Source: Mucilaginibacter gilvus (GTDB lineage Bacteria > Bacteroidota > Bacteroidia > Sphingobacteriales > Sphingobacteriaceae). Taken from it: a stretch of DNA of 64,000 bases. The position numbers and the translations under genes are program-made. The DNA is taken from assembly GCF_004054195.1 (NCBI RefSeq), contig NZ_SBIW01000003.1, positions 744,001-808,000 on the forward strand. Direction: 5' to 3'. Every line of letters begins with the position of its first letter. The stretch's first letter is position 1. Below are positions 33,533 through 43,071 of this stretch, one piece after another. The notes beneath the pieces are model-generated. The model did not search any database, was not told the origin of the DNA, and saw only the letters and a list, made by a program, of their open reading frames with translations.

Positions 33533-35137
33533 ATGAATTATTTCGCTAAAATGAAATTCTCGTTGTTGCTATTGGCAACAGCCGGCGTACTGGCCACGGG
33601 CTGCCAAAAAAATGAAGGCTTTAAAACCGAAAAAGCCGACACGGAAACCGTTGCGTTAAAAACCGACGCGGTTACGTTAACCCAGGGTTTTGAAGTTGGC
33701 GCAACCAGCCCTAAAACGGCTTATGATGTATCGCCAACCGGCTCGTCAAGCGGCGACAATGTTACCCTGTCGGGCAATTCCTGGAACGTGTACGATGCCT
33801 TAATTGGTAACCTGGCTGCAGATAAAAGGGCAGGATCATGGTCGGTACGCATCCGCAACACGGGAAAAATTACCATGTTGTACAATTTAACCACCGGCAT
33901 CAGCAGCGTCACGGTTAAACATGCCACTTACGGCACAGATGGTAACAGCACCTGGGGCCTGTTTTATTCAACAAACAGCGGCAGTAGCTGGACACAGGCC
34001 GGCAGCAATGTTACCACAGGTACAACGCTTGTAACACAAACATTCACCTTTGCTGTTACTGGCACGGTACGTTTGGAGGTCCGTAAACTAACCGGCGGTG
34101 CAGATCGTATCAACATCGACGATATTACGGTGAATGATAACGCTGGCGGCGGCACAGGCGGTGGTACGGTACTTACCGGTAAGAAATTCCTGTTTGATGC
34201 CAGCCACCTGGAAAACGCGGGCAGCGCAGACTGGCAAATTGATGCCGACGGTACCGAGAACGTACCGATGTACACCGGCGGTACTACCGTTGAAACTAAA
34301 GCACAGCGTTACCCAACACCATCATACACAGGCATCACTTCAACTACAGCCGAAAACTACTGGAAAGGCGCTATGTCTGCCTGGGCCGTGGAACTGGTTA
34401 AAAAAGGCGAATTGGTAGAAACCCTGCCTGTTGGTACGGCACTTACCTATGGTAATGCATCAAACCCAGAGGATCTGAGCAATTACGATGTTTACGTAGT
34501 AGTAGAGCCAAACCGTTTGTTTACCGCAGCAGAAAAAACCGCTATCATGACCTTCGTATCAAACGGTGGTGGCCTGGTTATGGTTGCAGACCATACAGCA
34601 GCTACAACAGCTGGTACCGATGCAAACGGCTACAATCCGTCTGACCGCGACGGCGATGGTTACGATTCGCCCCGTGTTTGGAACGATCTAATGACCAACA
34701 ACGGCATCAATAACAACAATCCTTTCGGTTTTACCATAAACTATGTTGATATCAGCGAAGGTCCGTCTACCAACGTATACACTGGTACTAACGCTAATGC
34801 GGCCATCGTTTTAAACGGCGCAGCGGGCACGGCTTCCAAGCTGGCGTTTTACAATGGCTCAACAGCCAACCTTACGCCGGCTACCAACGCCAGTGTGCAG
34901 GGATTGTTCTGGAGAAACAGCGCAACAAACGGCGGTACGGCAAACGCCATGGCCCTGTTAGCTACCTATGGCACCGGCCGCGTATTCTTTATAGGGGATA
35001 GCTCACCATCTGACGATGGCACCGGCGATACCGGCGACAGCCTGTTCAACGGTTGGAGCGGTGACTCGCCATCAGGCTTTACCTCGCACCCGGCACTGCA
35101 TTTAAACGCGGCACTATGGGCGGCTAAAGCACAATAA
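33533..35137 (+). CDS. Lipoprotein with beta-sandwich and GATase-like domains
   Basis: A 534-residue exported protein. It has a lipoprotein signal with lipobox ATGC (Cys24) and a beta-sandwich region (about 50-200, with FEVGATSPKTAYDV, WSVRIRNTG and INIDDITVND, resembling carbohydrate-binding or choice-of-anchor modules). A Gly-rich linker GGGTGGGT follows, then an alpha/beta domain from about 220. That domain carries FLFDASHLENAG, YDVYVVVEPNR and SNGGGLVMVADHT, like DUF4350 / ThuA-like class I glutamine-amidotransferase folds. A catalytic Cys is not seen. Likely outer-surface attached and substrate unknown. Single gene with a strong terminator after it. Confidence 0.65.
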   Translation: MNYFAKMKFSLLLLATAGVLATGCQKNEGFKTEKADTETVALKTDAVTLTQGFEVGATSPKTAYDVSPTGSSSGDNVTLSGNSWNVYDALIGNLAADKRAGSWSVRIRNTGKITMLYNLTTGISSVTVKHATYGTDGNSTWGLFYSTNSGSSWTQAGSNVTTGTTLVTQTFTFAVTGTVRLEVRKLTGGADRINIDDITVNDNAGGGTGGGTVLTGKKFLFDASHLENAGSADWQIDADGTENVPMYTGGTTVETKAQRYPTPSYTGITSTTAENYWKGAMSAWAVELVKKGELVETLPVGTALTYGNASNPEDLSNYDVYVVVEPNRLFTAAEKTAIMTFVSNGGGLVMVADHTAATTAGTDANGYNPSDRDGDGYDSPRVWNDLMTNNGINNNNPFGFTINYVDISEGPSTNVYTGTNANAAIVLNGAAGTASKLAFYNGSTANLTPATNASVQGLFWRNSATNGGTANAMALLATYGTGRVFFIGDSSPSDDGTGDTGDSLFNGWSGDSPSGFTSHPALHLNAALWAAKAQ

Positions 35138-35172
35138 AAAGGATATTCAAGATCAGTTTTCGTTTATAGTTC

Positions 35173-35210
35173 AAAGCGGCGGGCCTTTAAAAACCCGTCG
35201 CTTTTGTTTT
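35173..35210 (+). terminator. Rho-independent terminator
   Basis: AAAGCGgCGGG (35173-35183) pairs with CCCGtCGCTTT (35194-35204), and TGTTTT follows. It lies 36 bases after the lipoprotein stop. The A-rich left side could also serve the convergent gene ending at 35226. Confidence 0.75.
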
Positions 35211-35225
35211 AGAGTACCGTGAAAA

Positions 35226-36026
35226 TCATTTTGCTTTAATGTAGGTATAGGTAATTGTATCGTTAAGTGTAGAGCTTCCGGTAGTAGCTGCCTGCACTAC
35301 GGTTGGATAGCCATTTGCATCGTAAGTATTAGCGTAATTGGTGGTGGAGGTATTGCCCTCACTTGTAACGTACGAACTTTTAATCAGCTCGTTTTTGTTG
35401 GCAAATTGAAGGTCGGGTAACATCCATTTATAACCGCTATACAAATAGGGGTTCTTCCTGGTGCCGTACTCGCGGGTAAAATTAAAGTAGTATTCTTTAA
35501 CACCCGCACTTGTAAAATGCTCGTTATTGTCGGTTGTATTGTTGCCGTTTGTATAAGCATAGGCAACAGTACCTTTTCCTTCCGATGGGATAGTTGTTAT
35601 TACATGATTTGTAACAACCAGATTTGCTGTTGTAATAGCTATGTTGTGAAAGTTGGAAGCGTTGGCGGGCATCGAATAAGCTACAGACACGGGTGCGTTG
35701 TCTTTGTAGGTATAATCAAATATAGATATAGTGCCTTCCCTTGTAATGGTTGATTTGATGAGGTTACCTTGCCCGTCGTAAATGTAAACATGGTCTGAGT
35801 TTGGACCGGCATGATCGTCATAGCGCTCGTGCATTGCAGTCATCTTGTTGCTATTGTCATACTCGTAAGTTAACACCACCCGGGTAGTTCTTCCGCCAGT
35901 ATTTTCAATTGTTGTTACCGATTCAACAAGCTGTTTTACCTCCTGAGCTGGCGTTGGCTCATTGCTGTCGTTTTTGCAACCAAACAATATAATACATATA
36001 AAAGCGAATAGTAGAGTTTTCTTCAT
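35226..36026 (-). CDS. Lipoprotein, DUF4595-like repeat protein
   Basis: A 266-residue protein with a lipoprotein signal (LFAFICIILFGC, Cys17). The mature part has recurring beta-hairpin phrases (VLTYEYDNSNKMTAMHERY, VYIYDGQGNLIKSTI, FDYTYKDNAPVSVAY) that recall YD-type repeats and the DUF4595 porin-like family common in Bacteroidota. No catalytic motif is visible. The ATG at 36026 is chosen because it starts the signal peptide; the track upstream adds a non-signal extension. Probably facing the periplasm or cell surface. Function unknown. Confidence 0.55.
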   Translation of the reverse strand: MKKTLLFAFICIILFGCKNDSNEPTPAQEVKQLVESVTTIENTGGRTTRVVLTYEYDNSNKMTAMHERYDDHAGPNSDHVYIYDGQGNLIKSTITREGTISIFDYTYKDNAPVSVAYSMPANASNFHNIAITTANLVVTNHVITTIPSEGKGTVAYAYTNGNNTTDNNEHFTSAGVKEYYFNFTREYGTRKNPYLYSGYKWMLPDLQFANKNELIKSSYVTSEGNTSTTNYANTYDANGYPTVVQAATTGSSTLNDTITYTYIKAK

Positions 36027-36144
36027 TTGACAAGGATTAGTGGCGCAAAATAACAAATAAATTTAGCCGACATCCCAAAACAAACCTCCGCACTTTGAAG
36101 TTACCATGATATAAACTACGTCACACCCAATAAATATAACCGTT

Positions 36145-36489
36145 ATGAAAAACTTTGAAACCTTAGTGGATGCCACTAACGACCTCACCAAACGCGGATA
36201 CGAAGCCAACCTTAGCTTGGAAGGCGACACTATAGATGATAAATCTAAGGATATACACATGACTGCCGAAGATTTCGAGATAGACGAGTTCTACCGTTTC
36301 GAAGGGCAAAGCAACCCGTCAGACATGTCGATAGTTTACGCCATCAGTTCATCAAAATACAATCTGAAGGGTATCCTGATAAATGCTTACGGTACCTATG
36401 CAGATGATAGCTCATCAGCTATATCGGCAAAATTGCACCATAACCAGGTAAGTTCTAACCTACACGGCAGCGACAGGCCGGTTGAGTAA
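36145..36489 (+). CDS. Conserved small protein often mislabelled phosphoribosylpyrophosphate synthetase
   Basis: A 114-residue protein starting MKNFETLVDATNDLTKRGYE, with a core ITAEDFEID-like segment (here MTAEDFEIDEFYRFEG) and SIVYAISSSKYNLKGILINAYG. Close relatives are found across Bacteroidota. Automated annotation sometimes calls them phosphoribosylpyrophosphate synthetases, but the length and lack of PRPP motifs rule that out. Cytoplasmic, acidic, function unknown. The downstream word repeat at 36496-36565 separates it from the convergent gene. Confidence 0.65.
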   Translation: MKNFETLVDATNDLTKRGYEANLSLEGDTIDDKSKDIHMTAEDFEIDEFYRFEGQSNPSDMSIVYAISSSKYNLKGILINAYGTYADDSSSAISAKLHHNQVSSNLHGSDRPVE

Positions 36490-36495
36490 GTTGAT

Positions 36496-36565
36496 AAGTA
36501 AAAAGTCAAAATTCAAAAGTAAAAAGCTTGTTATGCGATCTGTTTTGAATTTTGACTTTTTACTT
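36496..36565. repeat. Perfect 23-bp inverted word repeat
   Basis: Arms at 36496-36518 (starts AAGTAAAAAGTCAAAATT) and 36543-36565 are exact reverse complements over 23 bases, with a 24-base loop. The right arm holds the stop codon (36560-36562) of the convergent gene. It is probably a two-way terminator built from the AAAAGTC word family. Confidence 0.7.
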
Positions 36566-37120
36566 TTGTTTTAAAGCTGCCAGTAATTTCTTTCCCCTTA
36601 CCTGTATGGCAGGCCCGCCCGTGCGCATCAGGAACTCCAATTGATTGGCCAGTTCCTCGGCTATCCAGTCGTAACGCTCACTCAGGTTAAACAAGGCGTC
36701 AGCGGCAAATACTTTTACGGCCGGTTTTACTTTAGGGTGTATTATCCAATCAAAAAACTGTTCTACGGTATCTTCCAGGTTTATCTCCTCCAAAGCAGCC
36801 TTTACCACATCGGGCGCGTTAGGGGCCGTCATAAACATCATAATGCGGGCGTAGTGCCGTTTGCAGCTTTCGTTGTTCACCTCTGTAATGCGCGAAAGGA
36901 AGTACTTTAAATTGGCAGAGTATCTTACTATATCGCTCAGCATTACGCTATCCAGCAGCCACATAGCGCGGAAACCGAGGGTTTTATCCTGGTGAAATGT
37001 GAGGTCGATCAAATCATCTACACTTAAAGCCTGCTCATTTACAACGGCCGTTAATTTGGCGATTTTGGTTTTGCCAAAGGTTTTGTAAAGTTCCTGTATG
37101 AGTTCGTCCTGGCTAAGCAT
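36560..37120 (-). CDS. HEAT-like helical repeat protein, hypothetical
   Basis: A 186-residue, all-helical protein. It has repeated helix pairs such as LIDLTFHQDKTLGFRAMWLL, SCKRHYARIMMFM and VFAADALFNLSERYDWIAEE, giving a HEAT/ARM-like solenoid pattern. No signal or membrane helix, so cytoplasmic. Related proteins occur across Bacteroidota without known role. Its final residues KQK and stop are coded by the inverted word repeat, which suggests the repeat captured the end of the gene. Single gene. Confidence 0.6.
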   Translation of the reverse strand: MLSQDELIQELYKTFGKTKIAKLTAVVNEQALSVDDLIDLTFHQDKTLGFRAMWLLDSVMLSDIVRYSANLKYFLSRITEVNNESCKRHYARIMMFMTAPNAPDVVKAALEEINLEDTVEQFFDWIIHPKVKPAVKVFAADALFNLSERYDWIAEELANQLEFLMRTGGPAIQVRGKKLLAALKQK

Positions 37121-37430
37121 GAATTGGTAAATCAGAAATATAAATTTATATTTTTTTTGCCCATTGTTCGCCTATTTTTTAAGCAGGGATGAAAAACTAC
37201 CGGCAAAGAAGGAGAATTTTATGTTAGCCCTTAAAATATTCAAATATCTGATTATCAATTTTGGAAATTTTTTTCACCAGGGTATCAGATATGTTTGCAA
37301 AAAAAGCATTGAGAAGAACGATAAGTAATCGGGCAGGTTTATGTTTTGCTGCAAGAAAGAACGAAGTGTAATATCATGTAATCAGAGTCTAATCAAATCT
37401 GTGTAATCTTTAAAATCGGTGAAATTCCGG
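37121..37430. other. Intergenic stretch without a gene
   Basis: AT-rich DNA between the divergent helical-repeat gene and the M16 peptidase operon. It contains one arm of a word repeat near 37395-37430 (AATCTGTGTAATCTTTAAAA, then AATCGGTGAAATTCCGG) of the intergenic Bacteroidota type. No open frame or RNA gene is recognisable. Confidence 0.4.
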
Positions 37431-37462
37431 TTGCAACAACCTCAACAAAAAGTATACATTTG
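37431..37462 (+). promoter_or_regulatory. Promoter of the M16 peptidase operon
   Basis: TTG at 37431-37433 and an exact TACATTTG at 37455-37462 match the Bacteroidota -33/-7 pattern (TTG, about 19-21 bases, TAnnTTTG), here with 21 bases between. The start codon is 23 bases beyond the box. This is the best promoter candidate in the window. Confidence 0.6.
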
Positions 37463-37485
37463 TCGGGTTAAAAATTTGTTAGTTC

Positions 37486-38751
37486 ATGGTTAAATTCAAC
37501 CGTTTCACACTGGATAACGGCCTTAGGGTTATCGTCCACGAAGATAGTACCACGCCAATGGCAGTGCTCAACATCCTGTATGATGTGGGCGCCCGCGACG
37601 AGGATCCGGAGCAGACCGGATTTGCACATCTGTTTGAGCACCTGATGTTTGGGGGCTCGGTAAACATCCCCAACTATGATGCTCCGTTGCAACGGGTAGG
37701 GGGCGAAAACAACGCCTTCACCAGCAACGATATCACCAATTATTATATCACCCTGCCATCCGCTAACCTCGAAACCGCCTTTTGGCTGGAGAGCGACAGG
37801 ATGCTCAGCCTTGCCTTTAGTAAGAAAAGCCTTGAGGTTCAGCGTAATGTGGTTATAGAAGAGTTTAAACAACGTTACCTCAACCAGCCTTACGGCGATG
37901 TTTGGTTAAAGCTGCGCCCTATGGTTTATAAGCAGCATCCGTACCGCTGGGCAACCATTGGTAAAACTATAAAACATATAGAAGATGCCCGTATAGAGGA
38001 TGTTAAGGCGTTTTTTAAGAAGCACTACAACCCGCAAAACGCCGTTATGGTAGTGGGTGGTGATGTAAAGACCGAAGACATTAAAGTGCTTGCCGAAAAG
38101 TGGTTTGGCCCGATACCAAAGGGGGAGAAGTACACCCGCCAACTTCCTCAGGAAGCCCCTCAGCAAGAGGAGCGCCGCGACACGGTTACCGCAAAAGTGC
38201 CTCTGAATGACGTATATATAGCTTTCCAGATGGAAGGCCGACTGCACGAAAGCTTCCACGCGGTGGAGTTGATGTCGGATATTTTGTCGCGCGGGAATTC
38301 ATCGAGGCTTTACAAAAGTTTAGTTAAGGACAAGCAATTGTTTAGCGAGGTACACGCCTACATTACCGAAAGCATGGATAAGGGGATGTTTGTAATGCAG
38401 GGCAAACCGGTTGCCGGTGTAAGTACCGAACAAGCGGAAGCAGCCCTTTGGCAGGAACTGGAAAACCTGAAGAACGAAGAAGTCCCGGCAGACGAATTGA
38501 CCAAAGTGAAGAACAAAACCGAATCTACCATGGTGTTTTCGGAGATGTCGCTTTTGGATAAAGCGATGAACCTGGCCGTTTACGAGTTGATGGGTGATGC
38601 CGATGATTTTAACCAGGAAGCCGCTAAATACCTGGCAGTTACCCCCGCAGCTATCAAGCAACAAGCCAACCTGCTGTTCAGGAAAGATAACTCTTCTACG
38701 CTAATCTACCTGGCGGAGAAGGAAGAAGAAGTAGTTGAAGCAATAAGCTAA
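37486..38751 (+). CDS. M16 family zinc peptidase, catalytic subunit
   Basis: A 421-residue pitrilysin/processing-peptidase-like protein. It has the inverted zinc motif HLFEHLMF (HxxEH, about residues 46-50) followed by the distal Glu (NVVIEEFKQR), so the zinc site is complete. The second, inactive half (from about 230) is the usual partner fold. No signal peptide, so it is probably cytoplasmic or periplasmic by another route. It precedes a non-catalytic M16 protein by 24 bases, and the two most likely form a heterodimer, like mitochondrial processing peptidase beta and alpha. Substrates unknown. Confidence 0.9.
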   Translation: MVKFNRFTLDNGLRVIVHEDSTTPMAVLNILYDVGARDEDPEQTGFAHLFEHLMFGGSVNIPNYDAPLQRVGGENNAFTSNDITNYYITLPSANLETAFWLESDRMLSLAFSKKSLEVQRNVVIEEFKQRYLNQPYGDVWLKLRPMVYKQHPYRWATIGKTIKHIEDARIEDVKAFFKKHYNPQNAVMVVGGDVKTEDIKVLAEKWFGPIPKGEKYTRQLPQEAPQQEERRDTVTAKVPLNDVYIAFQMEGRLHESFHAVELMSDILSRGNSSRLYKSLVKDKQLFSEVHAYITESMDKGMFVMQGKPVAGVSTEQAEAALWQELENLKNEEVPADELTKVKNKTESTMVFSEMSLLDKAMNLAVYELMGDADDFNQEAAKYLAVTPAAIKQQANLLFRKDNSSTLIYLAEKEEEVVEAIS

Positions 38752-38775
38752 TTACATCATCATTAATTATTGATA

Positions 38776-40059
38776 ATGAGTGTTTTAAATAGAAAACAAG
38801 CGCCGCAGTTCAACGGTGTAGAAAATATAACTTTAATAAAGCCGGAGCATAAAAAGCTGGCTAACGGGTGCAATGTTTATGCCTTCAATTCTGGTGGCCA
38901 GGACCTTGTGCGCATAGAATGGATCTTTGGCAATCTGCGTTTTAACGCGGATAAACCGCTGCTGAACGCGGCCGTAAACACCCTGCTCACCGATGGCACA
39001 GGCAACATGACCGCCGCCCAAATAGCCGATCATATTGATTTTTATGGCGCCTTTTTGCAGGTAGATTACAGCTACGATAATTCGCAGGTTACGCTATATA
39101 CGCTTACCAAACATTTGGCAAGCACCCTGCCGGTGATTAAAGACATTATCACCAATTCTGTTTTCCCGGAAAAGGAACTGGAAACCTTTGTGCGTAATCA
39201 ACAACAAAAATTGCAGGTTAGCCTGCAAAAAAACGATTTTGTAGCCCGCCGCATTTTCAATAAAGCATTAAACGGGGAAACCATTTACGGCCTTGCCGCC
39301 GAGCCGGAAGATTTTAAAAGCCTAAAAAGAGAAGACTTGCTGGCACATTTTAAACAAATGTACCAGCCCGCCAACTCCACCATGGTAATTGCCGGTAAGG
39401 TAGATCAGGAAGCGCTTGACCTGTTAAGCGATACCTTTGAAAATGGTTGGGACAATGAAGCCACACCTGCGGATACCATGCAGCCGCCGCTAATTCCTTC
39501 TTCAGAACGGTTCTTTTATACCGAAAAACCTGCCGCGCTGCAATCGGCGATACGGATAGGTACGCCTTTTATTAACCGTACCCATGTTGATTTCCCCGCC
39601 ATGCAGGTATTAAACACGGTATTGGGCGGTTATTTTGGTTCGCGGCTGATGGCCAATATCCGCGAGGATAAAGGATATACTTACGGAATCGGCTCCGGCA
39701 TGACCTCCTTTAAACAAACCGGTTCGTTCTTCATCGCCTCGGAAGTTGGCGCTGATGTATGTCGTTCAGCAGTAACGGAGATAGAGAAGGAAGTAAACCT
39801 GCTTAAAACGGAGTTAATAGCCGAAGACGAACTTTCGCTGGTGCGTAACTTTATGCTGGGTTCGCTCTTGGGCAGCCTGGAGAATGTTTTCTCGCATGCT
39901 GATAAGTTTAAAAACCTCTTTTTCGCGGGGCTGGATTACGATTATTACGAACGATATACTTCTACCGTAAAAAATATCACTGCCGAAGATCTGCAAGCAT
40001 TAGCCAATAAATACTGGGACTTTGAAAACTTTTATAAAGTGATAGTAGGAAAGTATTAA
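38776..40059 (+). CDS. M16 family protein, non-catalytic partner
   Basis: A 427-residue M16 fold protein. Where the zinc motif should be there is LLNAAVNTLLTDGTGNMTA, lacking HxxEH, so it is not a zinc peptidase. The glycine-rich and substrate-binding features remain: DKGYTYGIGSGMTSF (the R/Y region that binds substrate C-termini) and VLGGYFGSRLMANIRED. It pairs with the upstream catalytic subunit. The ATG at 38776 is used, not the TTG at 38770 two codons earlier. Confidence 0.88.
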   Translation: MSVLNRKQAPQFNGVENITLIKPEHKKLANGCNVYAFNSGGQDLVRIEWIFGNLRFNADKPLLNAAVNTLLTDGTGNMTAAQIADHIDFYGAFLQVDYSYDNSQVTLYTLTKHLASTLPVIKDIITNSVFPEKELETFVRNQQQKLQVSLQKNDFVARRIFNKALNGETIYGLAAEPEDFKSLKREDLLAHFKQMYQPANSTMVIAGKVDQEALDLLSDTFENGWDNEATPADTMQPPLIPSSERFFYTEKPAALQSAIRIGTPFINRTHVDFPAMQVLNTVLGGYFGSRLMANIREDKGYTYGIGSGMTSFKQTGSFFIASEVGADVCRSAVTEIEKEVNLLKTELIAEDELSLVRNFMLGSLLGSLENVFSHADKFKNLFFAGLDYDYYERYTSTVKNITAEDLQALANKYWDFENFYKVIVGKY

Positions 40060-40190
40060 TTTGAAGATTTGGTAATTTGAAGATTTGAGAATGAATATAA
40101 TGTTGTTTTGTAACGGTATACGCCGTATTCAGGTTACTTTATCTTCAAATTTTCAAATTACAAAATTTTCAATTTGAAATTTGAAAGTCA
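40058..40190. repeat. Word-type inverted repeat (TTTGAAGATTTG / CTTCAAATTTTC)
   Basis: The left arm (40058-40093) is built of AATTTGAAGATTT copies. The right arm (40141-40185) has ATCTTCAAATTTTCAAATTAC. The arms pair imperfectly around a 47-base loop. It starts at the stop of the M16 partner gene. The rest of the gap leads into the guaB promoter. Confidence 0.55.
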
Positions 40191-40238
40191 TTTTCAAACC
40201 AATCTTGTTTTCAAATTCTAAAATTTCATAATTAATGC

Positions 40239-40246
40239 TACCTTTG
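40239..40246 (+). promoter_or_regulatory. -7 box TACCTTTG of guaB
   Basis: An exact TAnnTTTG box lies 35 bases before the guaB ATG. The -33 region is AT-rich with no clear TTG. The leader would be roughly 30 bases. Confidence 0.5.
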
Positions 40247-40281
40247 CCCGGCAAATAATAACTCCAAAATAATTATTTGCT

Positions 40282-41751
40282 ATGCAGTTAGACCCATCTA
40301 AATTTGTTGCCGAAGGATTAACTTACGACGACGTTTTACTACTCCCCGCTTATTCAGAAGTATTACCGCGCGAAGTTAACACGAGTACTTTTTTAACAAA
40401 AAATATCCGTTTAAACATTCCTATCATATCGGCAGCGATGGATACGGTTACCGAGTCTGGCTTAGCCATTGCTATTGCACAGGCCGGCGGTATCGGCATA
40501 CTGCACAAAAACATGACCATACAGCAACAGGCCGACGAGGTGCGTAAAGTAAAGCGTTCTGAAAGCGGTATGATACAGGACCCGGTTACATTACTGGAAG
40601 ATGCCCTGCTTGCCGATGCGGTCAACATCATGCGTGAATATAGCATCGGTGGTATCCCGGTTATCGATGCAGAACATAGGCTAAAAGGTATTATCACCAA
40701 CCGCGATCTTCGTTTTCAAAAAGATTTGACTGTGCCTGTTAGTGAGGTGATGACCAAAACCAACCTCATAATAACGCCAGAAGGCACCAATCTTACCGAA
40801 GCCGCCGCCATACTGCAGGCCAATAAAATTGAAAAACTGCCAGTTGTAAACGCTGCCGGCAAATTGGTTGGATTAATCACCTACAAAGACATTCAAAAAG
40901 TAAAGAATTTCCCTAACGCCTGCAAAGACCAGTACGGCCGCCTTCGCGTTGGCGCAGCGGTTGGTGTAGCGTCAGACAATATAGATCGTGTAACGGCATT
41001 ATACAACGCCGGTGTGGACGTGGTAACGGTTGATACCGCGCACGGGCACTCTAAAGGTGTAATAGAAATGGTAAAGGCCGTAAAAGCCCTTTATCCCGAG
41101 CTACAGGTGATAGCAGGCAACATTGCCACCGGCGAAGCTGCCATCGCGCTTGCCGATGCAGGTGCCGATGCTGTAAAAGTGGGTATCGGTCCGGGTTCTA
41201 TCTGTACCACCCGTATCATTGCTGGCGTGGGTGTTCCTCAATTATATGCGGTATACGAATGTGCCAAGGCTTTAGAAGGCCGCGGGATCCCGGTTATTGC
41301 AGATGGTGGTATCAAACAAACGGGCGATATCGTTAAAGCTATTGCAGCAGGTGCAAGTTCTATTATGGCAGGTTCGTTATTTGCTGGTGTAGAAGAATCA
41401 CCGGGCGAAACCATCATTTACGAAGGTCGTAAGTTTAAATCGTACCGCGGCATGGGTTCGGTTGAGGCAATGGCGAAAGGTTCCAAAGACCGGTACTTTC
41501 AGGACGAAACCGATGTGGTAACCAAACTGGTACCCGAAGGTATTGTAGGCCGTGTGCCGTTCAAAGGCAATATGGCCGAGGTGATATTCCAGTACATCGG
41601 CGGTTTACGTGCCGGGATGCACTACTGCGGTGCTGCCAATATCGAAGACCTGCAACGCGCCAAATTCGTACGCATTACCGCTGCCGGTATGCGCGAAAGC
41701 CATCCGCACGATATTACTATTACAAAAGAAGCACCGAATTATACAAGGTAA
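40282..41751 (+). CDS. guaB: IMP dehydrogenase
   Basis: A 489-residue enzyme. It has the catalytic barrel with a Bateman module of two CBS domains inserted at about 95-205 ([37 protein letters not shown]). The active-site loop is [12 protein letters not shown], whose Cys attacks IMP, and [18 protein letters not shown] and the [10 protein letters not shown] flap follow. It makes XMP from IMP with NAD+, the committed step to GMP. The CBS module binds purine nucleotides and controls activity in this family. A 205-residue lipoprotein gene follows after 10 bases. Confidence 0.96.
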   Translation: MQLDPSKFVAEGLTYDDVLLLPAYSEVLPREVNTSTFLTKNIRLNIPIISAAMDTVTESGLAIAIAQAGGIGILHKNMTIQQQADEVRKVKRSESGMIQDPVTLLEDALLADAVNIMREYSIGGIPVIDAEHRLKGIITNRDLRFQKDLTVPVSEVMTKTNLIITPEGTNLTEAAAILQANKIEKLPVVNAAGKLVGLITYKDIQKVKNFPNACKDQYGRLRVGAAVGVASDNIDRVTALYNAGVDVVTVDTAHGHSKGVIEMVKAVKALYPELQVIAGNIATGEAAIALADAGADAVKVGIGPGSICTTRIIAGVGVPQLYAVYECAKALEGRGIPVIADGGIKQTGDIVKAIAAGASSIMAGSLFAGVEESPGETIIYEGRKFKSYRGMGSVEAMAKGSKDRYFQDETDVVTKLVPEGIVGRVPFKGNMAEVIFQYIGGLRAGMHYCGAANIEDLQRAKFVRITAAGMRESHPHDITITKEAPNYTR

Positions 41752-41761
41752 GCATCTGTTA

Positions 41762-42379
41762 ATGAAAACTATTAAATCCGTTGCTGCATTATTAGGCTTG
41801 CTATTTTTTATATCGGCTTGCCATGACAACTCAAAGTCGCAATTGAGCGAGTCAACCGTTGTGAATCTATTAGCCGATAGCGTAGACGACGAAAGTTGGG
41901 GTGCAGATGTACGCCTTTCGATTGTCAAAATTAAAAAGCTTGATACCTCGGATGTATACACCTTAAAAGCAATTTATAAAAATAAGCCTGTCGGTTTCGC
42001 TATTGAAGTGCCAAGAGTCACGGACAAAAATAGTGAAGGATTTGGCTCAGGGATAAAAATTAAAAGCTTAGGTAAGCTTAGCGACGATTTTAAAAATGCC
42101 ATGGCTGAGCTTTATAAGCAGAAGATAGATACAACAAAGAAATTTATTGATATGACCGAAGCCGCTTATGTCGATTTGATTCAGTTTTCTAAAAGTATGG
42201 AGTCTAACGCAAAGGAAGACCCTTTGTATTTCAAGATGATGAAGTTGTTTTTGATGTCGAAGGAGGGCGAGGAGGCAGAGTTGTATTTTAATATAGATAA
42301 GGAACGAAAGATCGTAGAGTTGAAAGAAAAAGACGAAGAATATAGAGCGATCGTTATACAGTTAATATCCGCACCATAA
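41762..42379 (+). CDS. Hypothetical lipoprotein
   Basis: A 205-residue protein beginning MKTIKSVAALLGLLFFISAC, a clear lipoprotein signal with Cys20. The mature part is Lys/Asp/Glu-rich with predicted helices (DDFKNAMAELYKQKI, LIQFSKSMESNAKEDP). I recognise no family. Base composition and codon use are somewhat more AT-rich than in guaB just upstream, so it may be a later arrival. Start is the ATG at 41762; a longer frame reading back into guaB is not credible. Confidence 0.6.
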   Translation: MKTIKSVAALLGLLFFISACHDNSKSQLSESTVVNLLADSVDDESWGADVRLSIVKIKKLDTSDVYTLKAIYKNKPVGFAIEVPRVTDKNSEGFGSGIKIKSLGKLSDDFKNAMAELYKQKIDTTKKFIDMTEAAYVDLIQFSKSMESNAKEDPLYFKMMKLFLMSKEGEEAELYFNIDKERKIVELKEKDEEYRAIVIQLISAP

Positions 42380-42465
42380 TTTAGTATTAGTTAGAATTCT
42401 TAATTGATAGCTTTAATCGCATCGTTTTTAGATATCTGATGCTTTTTGGCTTTACATTAACAACC

Positions 42466-43050
42466 ATGAGAGCAATCTGTGTATTCTGCGGCGCCAACTT
42501 CAACGGCGACCCGCTTTTAAGGCAATCTGTTGAACAGCTGGCCGAAATTATGGTAGGCCACGATATCGAACTGATCTATGGCGGTGGCAAGGTTGGCGTA
42601 ATGGGTATTTTAGCCGATGCCATATTGAGTCGGGGCGGTAAAGTTACCGGCGTGATCCCGCAGTTTTTGATGGATAAAGAAGTGGGGCATACCGGCATTA
42701 CCCAATTGCACATTGTAGAGAACATGCACCAGCGCAAACAGCTAATGAACGACCTGTGCGACGCCATCATCATGCTTCCCGGCGGCTTTGGTACACTCGA
42801 AGAGTTTTTTGAGGTGCTTACCTGGCTGCAATTAGGCTTACACAGCCATCCTGTTGGAATATTGAACACCGGCGGGTTTTATGATAACCTGCTGGCGCAA
42901 ATGGATGTAATGGTAGCGCAGCGCTACCTGAAACCCACCAACCGCAAATTGGTCATCAGTTCTGCCGACCCGGTGGAACTGATTAACCTCATGGATAAGA
43001 TTGAAATAAAACCCGATGAGGTTTGGTTTAGGGACAGGAATTTGACATAA
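42466..43050 (+). CDS. LOG family protein (nucleotide 5'-monophosphate phosphoribohydrolase)
   Basis: A 194-residue Rossmann-type protein with LIYGGGKVGVMGILADA and the LOG signature PGGFGTLEEFFEVLTW, where the Glu is catalytic. LOG enzymes remove the base from nucleoside 5'-monophosphates, first shown for cytokinin ribotides in plants. Bacterial members act on purine monophosphates or have unknown substrates. The ATG at 42466 (MRAICVFCG) begins exactly at the first strand. Monocistronic; convergent with the next gene 21 bases away. Confidence 0.9.
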   Translation: MRAICVFCGANFNGDPLLRQSVEQLAEIMVGHDIELIYGGGKVGVMGILADAILSRGGKVTGVIPQFLMDKEVGHTGITQLHIVENMHQRKQLMNDLCDAIIMLPGGFGTLEEFFEVLTWLQLGLHSHPVGILNTGGFYDNLLAQMDVMVAQRYLKPTNRKLVISSADPVELINLMDKIEIKPDEVWFRDRNLT

Positions 43051-43071
43051 TATTGCTTCTCTATGATGGAA

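Noticed and set aside
41609..41761. Long upstream extension of the lipoprotein frame into guaB
   Set aside because: It overlaps conserved guaB coding sequence, and the ATG at 41762 begins a perfect lipoprotein signal.
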